64,000 nt of DNA from Methylobacterium mesophilicum (GTDB lineage Bacteria > Pseudomonadota > Alphaproteobacteria > Rhizobiales > Beijerinckiaceae). A program made the translations under genes and the position numbers. Shown piece after piece: positions 1-7,210 of the stretch. The notes beneath the pieces are model-generated. The model saw only the letters and a program-made list of their open reading frames with translations. It did no database searches and had not been told where the DNA came from. The stretch is taken from the NCBI RefSeq assembly GCF_022179445.1, contig NZ_BPQU01000003.1, forward strand, positions 1 through 64,000. The letters run 5' to 3'. The number at the start of each line of letters is the position of its first letter. Position 1 is the stretch's first letter.

Positions 1-54
1 GACGAGTTCGCCGTCGTCCGCGCCGGCCTGAACTACAAGTTCGGCTCGTACTAA
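1..54 (+). CDS. C-terminal end of an outer-membrane beta-barrel protein (partial)
   Basis: The last 17 codons before a TAA stop read DEFAVVRAGLNYKFGSY. An alternating hydrophobic/aromatic final strand of the form GLNYKF is typical of the last strand of Omp25/opacity-type porins in Rhizobiales. The gene starts upstream of the window. An intrinsic terminator follows about 50 bases later, so the frame is probably a real gene end. The family call is an inference from a very short stretch. Confidence 0.55.
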   Translation, partial: DEFAVVRAGLNYKFGSY

Positions 55-103
55 GATCCATCCCCGGCGCGCTCCCCGCGCCGGCTTCACTGGAACGGTT
101 GAG

Positions 104-133
104 AAAGCCCGGCCGAAAGGTCGGGCTTTTTCG
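104..133 (+). terminator. Rho-independent terminator
   Basis: An 11-bp stem (AAAGCCCGGCC / GGTCGGGCTTT, with one G-T pair) closes on a GAAA tetraloop and is followed by a T run. It lies just after the porin-like gene end and before the DUF2076 gene. Confidence 0.85.
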
Positions 134-264
134 TGTTTGGGGCCGGCACGCGGTGAGATGAAGTTTTCACAACCGCCCCTGACAAAGCGTCACCGCACAC
201 CCATGTCCTCTACGGCCGTGCGGCGCGTTCGAGCCCGCGGGTACGACTCGAGGAGGACGACTCC

Positions 265-1026
265 ATGAATAGCGAAGAACGCGACGTCATCTCCGGTATC
301 TTCCAGCGTCTGGAGCAGGCCCAGACTCAGCCCCGCGACGCGGAGGCCGAGCGCTTCATCGCCGACAAGCTCCGCACCCAGCCCTATGCTCCCTACGCGA
401 TGGCGCAGCTAATCTACGTGCAGGAAGAGGCGATCAAGAGCCTGAACCAGCAGCTCGAGCAGGCCCGCAGCCAGGCGGCCCCGGCTCAGTCCTCCGGCGG
501 TGGCGGGTTCCTATCGAGCATCTTCGGTGGCGGTGGTAGCCAGCGCCAGGAGCCGCAGCCCGGCTACGGGCAGCAGCAGCAGCGGCCTGCCGGTCAGCCC
601 TGGGGTGGCGGCGCTCCCCAGGGCTATCCCCAGCAGGGTTACCCGCAGCAGCCCGGCTACCCGCCGCAGCAGCAAGGCGGTCCGTGGGGCGGCCAGCCCC
701 AGGCTGCTCCGGCCCGGGGCGGCGGCTTCATGGCTACCGCGCTACCGATGGCGGCCGGCGCGGCCGGCGGCATGCTACTCGGCAGCGCCCTGTCGAACGC
801 TTTCGCGGGCGGGCATTCGAGCCTCGGCAGCGCTGCGGCAGCTGGCCTCGGCGGCGGTGGTGAGACCGTCGTGAACAACTATTACGGCGATGGCGGCAAC
901 CAGGATCTCGGCTCTGCCCTCGACGGCGGTGGTGGCGGCAGCGACTTTCAGGATGCCAGCTTCAGCGATCCGTCCGGTGATTTCGGCGGCGACCTCGGCG
1001 GCGGCGACGACAGCGACTGGACCTGA
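265..1026 (+). CDS. DUF2076 domain-containing protein
   Basis: This is a 253-residue protein of unknown function. The first 70 residues (MNSEERDVISGIF, then an R-D-AE-FI pattern and a predicted helix) match the DUF2076 start that I recall from Rhizobiales. The middle, about residues 75-145, is low-complexity Gly/Gln/Pro with PQQGYPQQ-type repeats. A hydrophobic Gly/Ala stretch at about 152-185 could be membrane-associated, and the tail is acidic and Gly-rich with a VVNNYYGD motif. The start has a strong AGGAGGA ribosome site about 9 bases upstream. It is flanked by terminators on both sides and is probably monocistronic. The biochemical role is unknown. Confidence 0.8.
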   Translation: MNSEERDVISGIFQRLEQAQTQPRDAEAERFIADKLRTQPYAPYAMAQLIYVQEEAIKSLNQQLEQARSQAAPAQSSGGGGFLSSIFGGGGSQRQEPQPGYGQQQQRPAGQPWGGGAPQGYPQQGYPQQPGYPPQQQGGPWGGQPQAAPARGGGFMATALPMAAGAAGGMLLGSALSNAFAGGHSSLGSAAAAGLGGGGETVVNNYYGDGGNQDLGSALDGGGGGSDFQDASFSDPSGDFGGDLGGGDDSDWT

Positions 1027-1051
1027 TCGATCCAGCCATACCGACACGATG

Positions 1052-1083
1052 CCCGGTCGCGCTCACGCGCGGCCGGGTTTTTT
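1052..1083 (+). terminator. Rho-independent terminator after the DUF2076 gene
   Basis: An imperfect GC-rich stem (CCCGGTCGCGC / CGCGCGGCCGGG around a TCA loop) is followed by seven T residues. It lies 25 bases after the stop codon. Confidence 0.8.
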
Positions 1084-1180
1084 GTGTCGACTTGCATGGC
1101 TATCTGAAGCGGCCTCAATGTCGAACGCTCCGTCAGCGGGGCGCGACTGACCGAAGCGCCGACGTTCGGTATCGTCGTCG

Positions 1181-1330
1181 TCAGCGCCCGAGCTTGAGTC
1201 GATCCGACGCGGCCGGAGCCTGTATCGTGGTCGGAGTCGCTCCAGGCTCTGGTCCTGAATTCTCCCAGTGGGCGAAGGCGACGCTGGCGAGGATGATTAC
1301 GATGGCAACGGGGAACAGGAAGCGTGACAT
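1181..1330 (-). CDS. Hypothetical small single-pass membrane or exported protein
   Basis: This is a 49-residue frame starting MSRFLFPVAIVIILASVAFAHW. Residues 4-20 form one strongly hydrophobic segment that could be a signal anchor or signal peptide, and the rest is a short polar Pro/Thr/Ala tail ending in KLGR. The frame extends further upstream, but the Met just before the hydrophobic segment is the sensible start. The ribosome site is weak. It lies 43 bases downstream of, and co-directional with, another tiny exported-protein gene. I do not recognise the family. Confidence 0.4.
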   Translation of the reverse strand: MSRFLFPVAIVIILASVAFAHWENSGPEPGATPTTIQAPAASDRLKLGR

Positions 1331-1373
1331 GGGCCGGAAACCGAGGCTTTGGGCCTCGGTTCCGACGGTGCGG

Positions 1374-1646
1374 CTATCGGGCCGGAGCCGTGGTGCTGGT
1401 GCCGGCGCCGACACCCGGTCGCGCGGTGCCGGTCCCCGGCACGGTCGCGGCACCCGCCGCGCCCGTTGTGGTGCCAGTCGTCGCGGCGGGTGCGCCCTCG
1501 TTCATCTTCTGGCTGTTGCTCTTGACCGAACCGGGATTGTTCATGTTGCCGGTCGCACTGCCGCCGCCGGCGGGCTGCTGGGCATAGGCGGTGCCGGTCA
1601 GGGCGACGGCGAGCGCGGCCGCAAGGCCGTAAATCTTGATGCGCAT
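1374..1646 (-). CDS. Small exported Ala/Gly/Thr-rich protein, function unknown
   Basis: This is a 90-residue protein. It has a clear signal peptide (MRIKIYGLAAALAVALTGTAYA, cleavage after AYA at about residue 22) and then a disordered, compositionally biased tail with Gly, Thr, Ala, Ser and Asn and no cysteine. The frame is open for 28 codons further upstream, but the Met before the signal peptide has a GAGGAAAC ribosome site at good spacing. It resembles in style the small exported protein at 25818-26114. A near-match to an EcfG promoter lies 42 bases upstream. No function is assigned. Confidence 0.65.
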   Translation of the reverse strand: MRIKIYGLAAALAVALTGTAYAQQPAGGGSATGNMNNPGSVKSNSQKMNEGAPAATTGTTTGAAGAATVPGTGTARPGVGAGTSTTAPAR

Positions 1647-1687
1647 GTGCGTTTCCTCGGTTCGGCCCGTCTTCGGGCTCCCTGGAC

Positions 1688-1712
1688 AACGCGGTCCGAC
1701 CCGGTCCGTTCG
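1688..1712 (-). promoter_or_regulatory. Candidate EcfG-type (general stress sigma factor) promoter, one mismatch
   Basis: Read on the minus strand, CGAAC is followed by 16 bases and CGTT. The consensus is GGAAC-N16/17-CGTT, so there is one mismatch in the -35 box. It lies 42 bases before the start of the small exported protein at 1374-1646. The match is suggestive only. Confidence 0.35.
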
Positions 1713-1757
1713 TTGGGGATGTGGCTCCACCGGCGGCGGCGCATCCGAGCGGCGCGG

Positions 1758-2036
1758 TCAGCGGCTCGGCGGATCGATCCACACCCGTGGGCTGGAGGTC
1801 GTCGGATGGCCCGGGATATCGCTTTTCCGGGGCGGCCGAGTCGGGGCGGCCGTGGGCGTGATCGCGGGCGTGATCGATCCGGTCGTCAGCGGGTCGGCCC
1901 AGGACGACGCGAGTTCGGCGACTTGTACCGCTGGCGCAGGCAGATTGCTCTGATATCCCGCCACGATGGCGGCGAGCCCGGTGCCGACCAGGACGAGGGC
2001 CAGCCCGTCGATGATCCTGTGGCCCAGTCTCGGCAT
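1758..2036 (-). CDS. Hypothetical small membrane-anchored protein
   Basis: This is a 92-residue frame starting MPRLGHRIIDGLALVLVGTG, with one hydrophobic segment at about residues 9-28. It is followed by an Ala/Pro/Thr-rich, probably extracytoplasmic tail. A GTG three codons upstream is an alternative start. It belongs to a run of three short minus-strand genes, each with a single N-terminal hydrophobic segment. The family is not recognised, and the second half could be shorter in reality. Confidence 0.4.
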   Translation of the reverse strand: MPRLGHRIIDGLALVLVGTGLAAIVAGYQSNLPAPAVQVAELASSWADPLTTGSITPAITPTAAPTRPPRKSDIPGHPTTSSPRVWIDPPSR

Positions 2037-2181
2037 GTCACCCACGCATGTTGAGGAGCCATCGGGCTACGACCGTAGGCTTAACGAACCGTGCCCGGAT
2101 CCGGCGGATCTGCGGGGGACTGCGCAACGATCCGGATCGCCGGGCGCTTACCGCGACACGATCCGATGGGAGGCGACATCC

Positions 2182-2403
2182 ATGGAAGCCAGTGACCTGA
2201 AGCAACGCCCACCCTTCCGGGTGACCACGTTTCGCGATGACCATGAGGTCATCTCCGAGGATGTCGAGACCGAAATCGCCGCGCGGACGCGGTTCGCGTC
2301 GGCGATCGACCTGTGCAAGACCCGGGAGGACGCGCATTCCCACCGCGTTACCTTGCAATCCGCGGGCGCGACGATCGCGGTCTGGCCTGAATCCGGCGCG
2401 TGA
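2182..2403 (+). CDS. Hypothetical small soluble protein
   Basis: This is a 73-residue acidic/basic mixed protein starting MEASDLKQRPPFRVTTF. It has no signal peptide or membrane segment. The start is fixed by a GGGAGG ribosome site 8 bases upstream. The sequence looks like an alpha/beta mini-domain, with an alternating VTTFRDD...VTLQSAGATIAVW pattern. It ends 15 bases before the PncC-like gene and may be co-transcribed with it. I do not recognise the family. Confidence 0.6.
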   Translation: MEASDLKQRPPFRVTTFRDDHEVISEDVETEIAARTRFASAIDLCKTREDAHSHRVTLQSAGATIAVWPESGA

Positions 2404-2418
2404 TCGAGAGGATCGGCC

Positions 2419-2907
2419 ATGCATGACCTCCTGCCGAAGGCCGCGACCCTCGGGGCTTTGCTCATGGCGCGCAAGCAGACGCTGACGGTCGCGGAATCGT
2501 CCTCCGGGGGGCTCGTCTCGGCGGCGCTCCTCTCGGTGCCCGGCGCCAGCGCGTATTTCCTCGGCGGCGCCATCGTCTACGCCGCCGAGGCCCGTGCCGG
2601 CCTTCTCGGCATCGACGCAGCTGCGATGGCCGGCCTGCGCTCGGCCTCCGAGGCCTATGCCGGGCTCCTGGCCCGGACGGTCCGGGAGCGGCACGGCGCG
2701 ACCTGGGGCATCGCCGAGACCGGCGCCGCCGGCCCCAGCGGCAACCGCTACGGCGATGCGGCCGGGCATAGCTGCCTGGCCGTCAGCGGTCCGGTCACGC
2801 TGGTGTCCACGATCGAGGCCGGCGGTGCGGACCGGATCACGAACATGCGGGCCTTCGCTGGCAGCCTCCTCGATTTGCTGGGCCGGGCTCTCACGGAAGG
2901 ACACTGA
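2419..2907 (+). CDS. CinA C-terminal-domain protein, nicotinamide-nucleotide amidohydrolase-like
   Basis: This is a 162-residue stand-alone CinA C-terminal (PncC-type) domain. Family members deamidate nicotinamide mononucleotide in the cytoplasm as part of pyridine-nucleotide recycling. The motif AESSSGGL (about residues 25-32) corresponds to the usual AESCTGG. GGAIVYAAEARAGLLG and the GIAETGAAGPSGN stretch (compare GIAGPxG) also fit. The Cys-Thr of the usual motif is Ser-Ser here, so catalytic equivalence is not certain. A NAD(P)HX repair enzyme lies two genes downstream, which fits nucleotide housekeeping. Confidence 0.8.
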   Translation: MHDLLPKAATLGALLMARKQTLTVAESSSGGLVSAALLSVPGASAYFLGGAIVYAAEARAGLLGIDAAAMAGLRSASEAYAGLLARTVRERHGATWGIAETGAAGPSGNRYGDAAGHSCLAVSGPVTLVSTIEAGGADRITNMRAFAGSLLDLLGRALTEGH

Positions 2908-2991
2908 GCGGCGGGGACGCCGGCGGGCCGGAACGGGGTTGCCGGCCCGACGTTCCGCCCTGTCGAACCGGCATCGCTCCAGGAGATCCCC

Positions 2992-3756
2992 GTGCCTCAG
3001 AGACACCCGCTTCGGTTGTGGGTCGTGCGCCATGGCGAGAGCTCCGGGAACGTCGCCCGCGACGCGGCCCAGGCTGCTGGCGCCGCGCGCATCGACATTC
3101 CGGAGCGCGATGTGGACGTGCCGCTCAGCGCGCTCGGTCATTCTCAGGCGGAGGCGCTCGGACGGTGGTTCGCGAGCCTCGCCGACGACGAGCGCCCGGA
3201 CCTCGTCCTCGCCTCGCCGTACCGGCGTGCGGTCGAGACGGCCGAGGGAATCCGCGCAGCGGGCGGCGTCGCTTCCGGAACGCCGCGGCTCCTCGTGGAC
3301 GAACGGCTGCGCGAGAAGGAGTTCGGCATCCTCGACCGGCTGACACGGATCGGGATCGAGCGACACCATCCCGAGCAGGCCGAACTGCGGCGCGATCTCG
3401 GCAAGTTCTACCATCGCCCGCCGGGCGGCGAGAGCTGGTGCGACGTGATCCTGCGCCTGCGCAGCGCCCTCGACACGATCGGCCTGCACCATGACGGGCG
3501 CCGGATCCTCCTGGTCGCCCACCAGGTGGTCGTGCTGTGTCTGCGCTACCTGCTGGAGGAGATGACAGAGGCCGAGATCCTGGCGATCGACGCCCAAGGG
3601 GACGTGCCGAATTGCGGCGTGACCGAATACGCGTTCTCGGCCTCCGCGGCGCCCGGCGGCGGGCTTGTTCAGGTCCGCTACAACTTCGTCGCACCCCTTG
3701 AGGCGGAGGGCACCCCCGTTACCTCCGAACCCGGTGCCGGCGCCGCCACGACGTAG
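2992..3756 (+). CDS. Histidine phosphatase family protein (phosphoglycerate-mutase-like)
   Basis: This is a 254-residue branch-1 histidine phosphatase. The N-terminal signature LWVVRHGESSGN carries the phosphohistidine, and the second core His lies in ILLVAHQVVVLCLRYLLEE near residue 175. An Arg in the ASPYRRAVETAEGI helix is the usual phosphate contact. The substrate cannot be read from the sequence. The start is GTG with AGGAG 6 bases upstream. It sits between the PncC-like gene and the NAD(P)HX dehydratase gene, all on the same strand with short gaps, so an operon is likely. Confidence 0.85.
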   Translation: MPQRHPLRLWVVRHGESSGNVARDAAQAAGAARIDIPERDVDVPLSALGHSQAEALGRWFASLADDERPDLVLASPYRRAVETAEGIRAAGGVASGTPRLLVDERLREKEFGILDRLTRIGIERHHPEQAELRRDLGKFYHRPPGGESWCDVILRLRSALDTIGLHHDGRRILLVAHQVVVLCLRYLLEEMTEAEILAIDAQGDVPNCGVTEYAFSASAAPGGGLVQVRYNFVAPLEAEGTPVTSEPGAGAATT

Positions 3757-3794
3757 GTCGTTCACGACGGCGGCCTCAGCGCCCGGGGGAAACC

Positions 3795-4679
3795 ATGAGC
3801 ACCGTCACGCCGGTCACCGAGCATATCCTCCGCAGCATGGCCCCGCCCGAGCCGGACGGCGACAGCAAGGACGAACGTGGCCGTGTGCTCATCGTTGCCG
3901 GGTGTATGGGCCTGCCGGGCGCGGTGCTGCTGGCGGCCCATGCGGCGCTCCGGGTCGGCGCCGGAAAGCTGCAACTCGCGGTCTGCCGGGACCTGGCGAT
4001 CCCGATCGGGATCGCGGTGCCGGAGGCGCTGGTCGTCGGTCTCGATCAGACCGAGGACGGTGGCATCGCCCGCTCCTGCGCCGAGGCGCTCGCGAAGCGG
4101 GCCGCCCGCGTGGACGCGGTTTTGGTCGGACCGGGCATGTCCGAGGATGCCGACGCCGAGGGCGTCACCGGGGCTCTGGTCCGCGGGGCCGGCGAGGCCG
4201 CGCTCGTCCTGGATGCCGGCGCCCTCGCCGCGTTGCGCGCCGAGCCCGATCTGACGCGGAGCCTGTCCAAGCCGGCGATCATCACCCCGCATGCCGGCGA
4301 GATGGCGCAACTCCTCGATGAGGATCGCATGGCGATCGAGGCGGATCCGCTGGCGGCGGCACGACGCGCGACCGAGCGCTTCGGGACGGTCACGGTCATG
4401 AAGGGCGGCCGCACCCATGTCGTCGCCCCGGATGGCCGCGCCTGGTGCTACGAGGTCGGCCATGTCGGGCTGGCTACGTCGGGCTCCGGCGACACGCTCG
4501 CGGGCCTCGTCGTCGGCCTGCTCGCCCGCGGTGCCGAGCCGGAGGCGGCCGCCCTGTGGAGTGTGTACGCCCACGGCGAGGCCGGGCGCCGGCTCGCACG
4601 CCGCTACGGCGGCATCGGGTTCATGGCCCGCGAGATCCCAGGGGAGATCCCGTTCATCCTGGCCGAGGTCATGACGTAG
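3795..4679 (+). CDS. nnrD: ADP-dependent NAD(P)H-hydrate dehydratase
   Basis: This is a 294-residue enzyme of the YjeF C-terminal (ribokinase-like) family, which repairs hydrated NADH and NADPH. Visible motifs are RVLIVAG near residue 35, the AAHAALRVGAGKLQLAV helix, ITPHAGEMAQLL near 170, and ATSGSGDTLAGLVVGLLARG near 230, where the GSGD Asp is the catalytic base. The epimerase (NnrE) domain often fused in bacteria is absent. It is the last gene of a short plus-strand run and converges on the ABC transporter gene. Confidence 0.9.
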   Translation: MSTVTPVTEHILRSMAPPEPDGDSKDERGRVLIVAGCMGLPGAVLLAAHAALRVGAGKLQLAVCRDLAIPIGIAVPEALVVGLDQTEDGGIARSCAEALAKRAARVDAVLVGPGMSEDADAEGVTGALVRGAGEAALVLDAGALAALRAEPDLTRSLSKPAIITPHAGEMAQLLDEDRMAIEADPLAAARRATERFGTVTVMKGGRTHVVAPDGRAWCYEVGHVGLATSGSGDTLAGLVVGLLARGAEPEAAALWSVYAHGEAGRRLARRYGGIGFMAREIPGEIPFILAEVMT

Positions 4680-4743
4680 CGGCTTGCCGGCAGTATCGGA
4701 CCGAAGTGTTCGCGATGACGGAGAACGGCGCGAACGCTGCGCC

Positions 4744-6495
4744 TCACTCCGCCGCTGTCGCGGAAATCCCGTTTTCTTCAGCCGACCCGAACTGCGCCTC
4801 GTGCAGGCGGCGATAGACGCCGTCGGCATCGAGCAAGGCCGCATGCCGCCCCTGCTCGACGATGCCGTCCTCGCCCAGCACCACGATGCGGTCGGCGTCG
4901 CGGATCGTCGCCAGCCGATGGGCGATGACCAGGGTCGTTCGCCCCTGCGCGAGGTCCGCCAGCGCCTGCTGGATCTCGCGCTCGGTCTGCGTGTCGAGGG
5001 CCGAGGTCGCCTCGTCGAGGATCAGGATCGGCGGGTTCTTGAGGAACACCCGCGCGATGGCGATCCGCTGCTTCTGCCCCCCGGACAGCCGCACCCCGCG
5101 TTCGCCCACCACCGTGTCCAGCCCGGTGGGCAGGCTGTCGATCAGCGCGCCGAGACGGGCGCGGCGGGCGGCTTGGTCGATCTCGGCCTCGGTGGCGTCG
5201 AGGCGTCCGTAGGCGATGTTTTCGCGGATCGTGCCAGCGAACAGGAACACGTCCTGCTGCACGATGCCGATCTGCCGCCGGAGGGAGGCGAGGGTGAGGG
5301 CGCGCACGTCGATGCCGTCGATCGTCACCCGCCCCGTCGCGACCTCATAGAAGCGTGGCAGCAGCGCGCACAGCGTCGTCTTCCCGACGCCCGACGGGCC
5401 GACGAAGGCGACCGTCTCCCCCGCGGCGATCGCCAGGTCGAGGCCGCCGAAGATCGGGCGGCTCGCATCGTAGCCGAAGCTCACGTCCTCGAAGCGGATG
5501 TCGCCGCGCAGGCTGCCCGCATCGAGTGCGTCCGGCCGGTCCACGATGTCGGGTTCGGTGGCCAGCAGGTCCTGGTAGCGGCGAAAGCCCGCCACCCCCT
5601 TGGGATAGGTCTCGATCACCGCGCCGATCTTCTCCAGCGGGCGGTAGAACACGCCGACCAGCAGCAGGAAGCCGACGAAGCCGCCGGCCGTCAGGTCGCC
5701 GCGGACCACGAAGGCCGCGCCGCCGAGCAGCACTGCGATCTGGACCAGGCGCAGGCCCAGGTAGTTGATCGACAGGCTGGCCGCCATGAGCCGGTAGGCT
5801 TCGAGCTTGGTGTCGCGGTAGCGGGCGTTGTCGCGGGCGAACAGGGCGCGCTCGTGCTGCTCGTTGGCGAAAGCCTGCACGACCCGCATCCCGCCGACAT
5901 TCTCCTCGATGCGCGCGTTGAAGGCGCCGACTCGGCCGTACTGCGTCTGCCAGTTCCGGGTCATGCGACCCCCGTAGCGCAAACTCACGAAGGCGATGAC
6001 CGGCAGGATCGCGCCGGTGATCAGGGCCAGGGTCGGATGGACCCAGACCATGAGCGCGAAGGCGCCGATGAGCGTCATCACGGCGATGAACAGGTCCTCG
6101 GGCCCGTGATGGGCGACCTCGCCGATCTCCTCCAGATCCTTCGTCACCCGGGCGACGAGGTGACCGGTCTTCTGTCCGTCGTAGAACCGGAACGAGAGCT
6201 TCTGCAGGTGATCGAAGGCCCGCGCCCGCATCGTGGTCTCGATGTTGATGCCGAGCACGTGGCCCCAATAGGTCACCACCACCATCAGGCCGGCATTGGC
6301 CACGTAGACCAGTGCGAGGCCGCAGGCCGCCAGCACGATCAGGCTCCAATCCTGCTGCGGCAGCAGCCGGTCGACGAAGACCTTCACGGCGATCGGAAAG
6401 CCGAGTTCCAGCAGGCCGGACAGCACGGCGCAGCCGAAATCCGTCAGGAACAGCGTCCGGTGCGGCCTGTAATAAGCGAGGAAGGCCTTCAGCAT
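4744..6495 (-). CDS. ABC transporter, fused permease and ATP-binding protein (MsbA/lipid-exporter type)
   Basis: This is a 583-residue half-transporter. An N-terminal six-helix ABC type-1 membrane domain (about 1-310) is followed by a nucleotide-binding domain. The Walker A is GPSGVGKTT, the signature LSGGQKQRIAIARVF, the Walker B ILILDEATSALD, and the switch His lies in LVIAHRLATI. It functions as a homodimer exporting lipids, peptides or drugs, and the substrate is unknown. The frame is open for 70 codons upstream, but that overlaps the FhuF-like gene. The Met before LKAFLAYYRPHR matches where such exporters start. It follows the ferric-reductase gene by 10 bases and may be in the same transcript. 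Confidence 0.85.
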   Translation of the reverse strand: MLKAFLAYYRPHRTLFLTDFGCAVLSGLLELGFPIAVKVFVDRLLPQQDWSLIVLAACGLALVYVANAGLMVVVTYWGHVLGINIETTMRARAFDHLQKLSFRFYDGQKTGHLVARVTKDLEEIGEVAHHGPEDLFIAVMTLIGAFALMVWVHPTLALITGAILPVIAFVSLRYGGRMTRNWQTQYGRVGAFNARIEENVGGMRVVQAFANEQHERALFARDNARYRDTKLEAYRLMAASLSINYLGLRLVQIAVLLGGAAFVVRGDLTAGGFVGFLLLVGVFYRPLEKIGAVIETYPKGVAGFRRYQDLLATEPDIVDRPDALDAGSLRGDIRFEDVSFGYDASRPIFGGLDLAIAAGETVAFVGPSGVGKTTLCALLPRFYEVATGRVTIDGIDVRALTLASLRRQIGIVQQDVFLFAGTIRENIAYGRLDATEAEIDQAARRARLGALIDSLPTGLDTVVGERGVRLSGGQKQRIAIARVFLKNPPILILDEATSALDTQTEREIQQALADLAQGRTTLVIAHRLATIRDADRIVVLGEDGIVEQGRHAALLDADGVYRRLHEAQFGSAEENGISATAAE

Positions 6496-6505
6496 GGCGG
6501 ACGGG

Positions 6506-7210
6506 TCAACGCTCGGTGGCGCGTTCGAGGGGGCAGAGCGCCCCGCAGGACGGGACGCCCGGAAGGCGGTGGCGCAGGCAGCAGACGCGCCGCCGCCGGC
6601 AGCCCGACGCATCCGCGCACAGGGCCTGCGCAAGGGGGTTCCTACCGCAGGCGAGCGGGCCGCGCCATCCGAGCCTGCTCGCGGCGGCCGCGCAGGCCGG
6701 TTCATTTGCGCCGCCGAGTTCCCCGGCGACGTAGTCGAGGATCACCGCCGCGTTCCCCCACAGGACCCGGGGGGCGATGCCGCATCGGGCGTGGCACATT
6801 TCGACGAACGGGTTCAGGTGCCCCTCGACCAGACCCGCCAGGCCGGACGCGCAATCCGACCGGCAATCCGGGGTCTCCGCCGGGACCAGGAGGCGGGCGG
6901 GGCGGCCGGCATCATCGAGTTCGAGACGCGTCGTGTCGAAGCCGAGCGGCAGTGGGCGGCCGAGACAGATCAGTGCGGTCAGGGCCGGCGTCGCGAGGGC
7001 GGCCAGGTAGAACTGGCTCCAGTACGAGACCAGGACGCGCCGGTCGACGGCACCGTATCCGGCTCCGAAGGTTGCCAGCGTCGCGTCGAACACGGCCGGA
7101 TCGCGCAGCGCGGCGACGGGAAGCGCCGTGGGACCGCCGGGCCCGACGGCGACGCCGTCCCGGTACGCTTCCAGCGACGCGGGGACGCGCGCGGCGACCG
7201 CCGCGATCAT
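6506..7210 (-). CDS. FhuF-like siderophore ferric-iron reductase
   Basis: This is a 234-residue protein resembling FhuF, a cytoplasmic [2Fe-2S] protein that releases iron from imported hydroxamate siderophores by reduction. The C-terminal motif VCCLRHRLPGVPSCGALC provides the four cluster cysteines as CC-x10-C-x3-C. E. coli FhuF has CC-x10-C-x2-C as I recall, so the last spacing is one residue longer. The first part contains VSYWSQFYLAAL, a family-typical stretch. The ATG overlaps the stop of the upstream MFS gene (ATGA), implying translational coupling and joint work in siderophore-iron use. Confidence 0.8.
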   Translation of the reverse strand: MIAAVAARVPASLEAYRDGVAVGPGGPTALPVAALRDPAVFDATLATFGAGYGAVDRRVLVSYWSQFYLAALATPALTALICLGRPLPLGFDTTRLELDDAGRPARLLVPAETPDCRSDCASGLAGLVEGHLNPFVEMCHARCGIAPRVLWGNAAVILDYVAGELGGANEPACAAAASRLGWRGPLACGRNPLAQALCADASGCRRRRVCCLRHRLPGVPSCGALCPLERATER

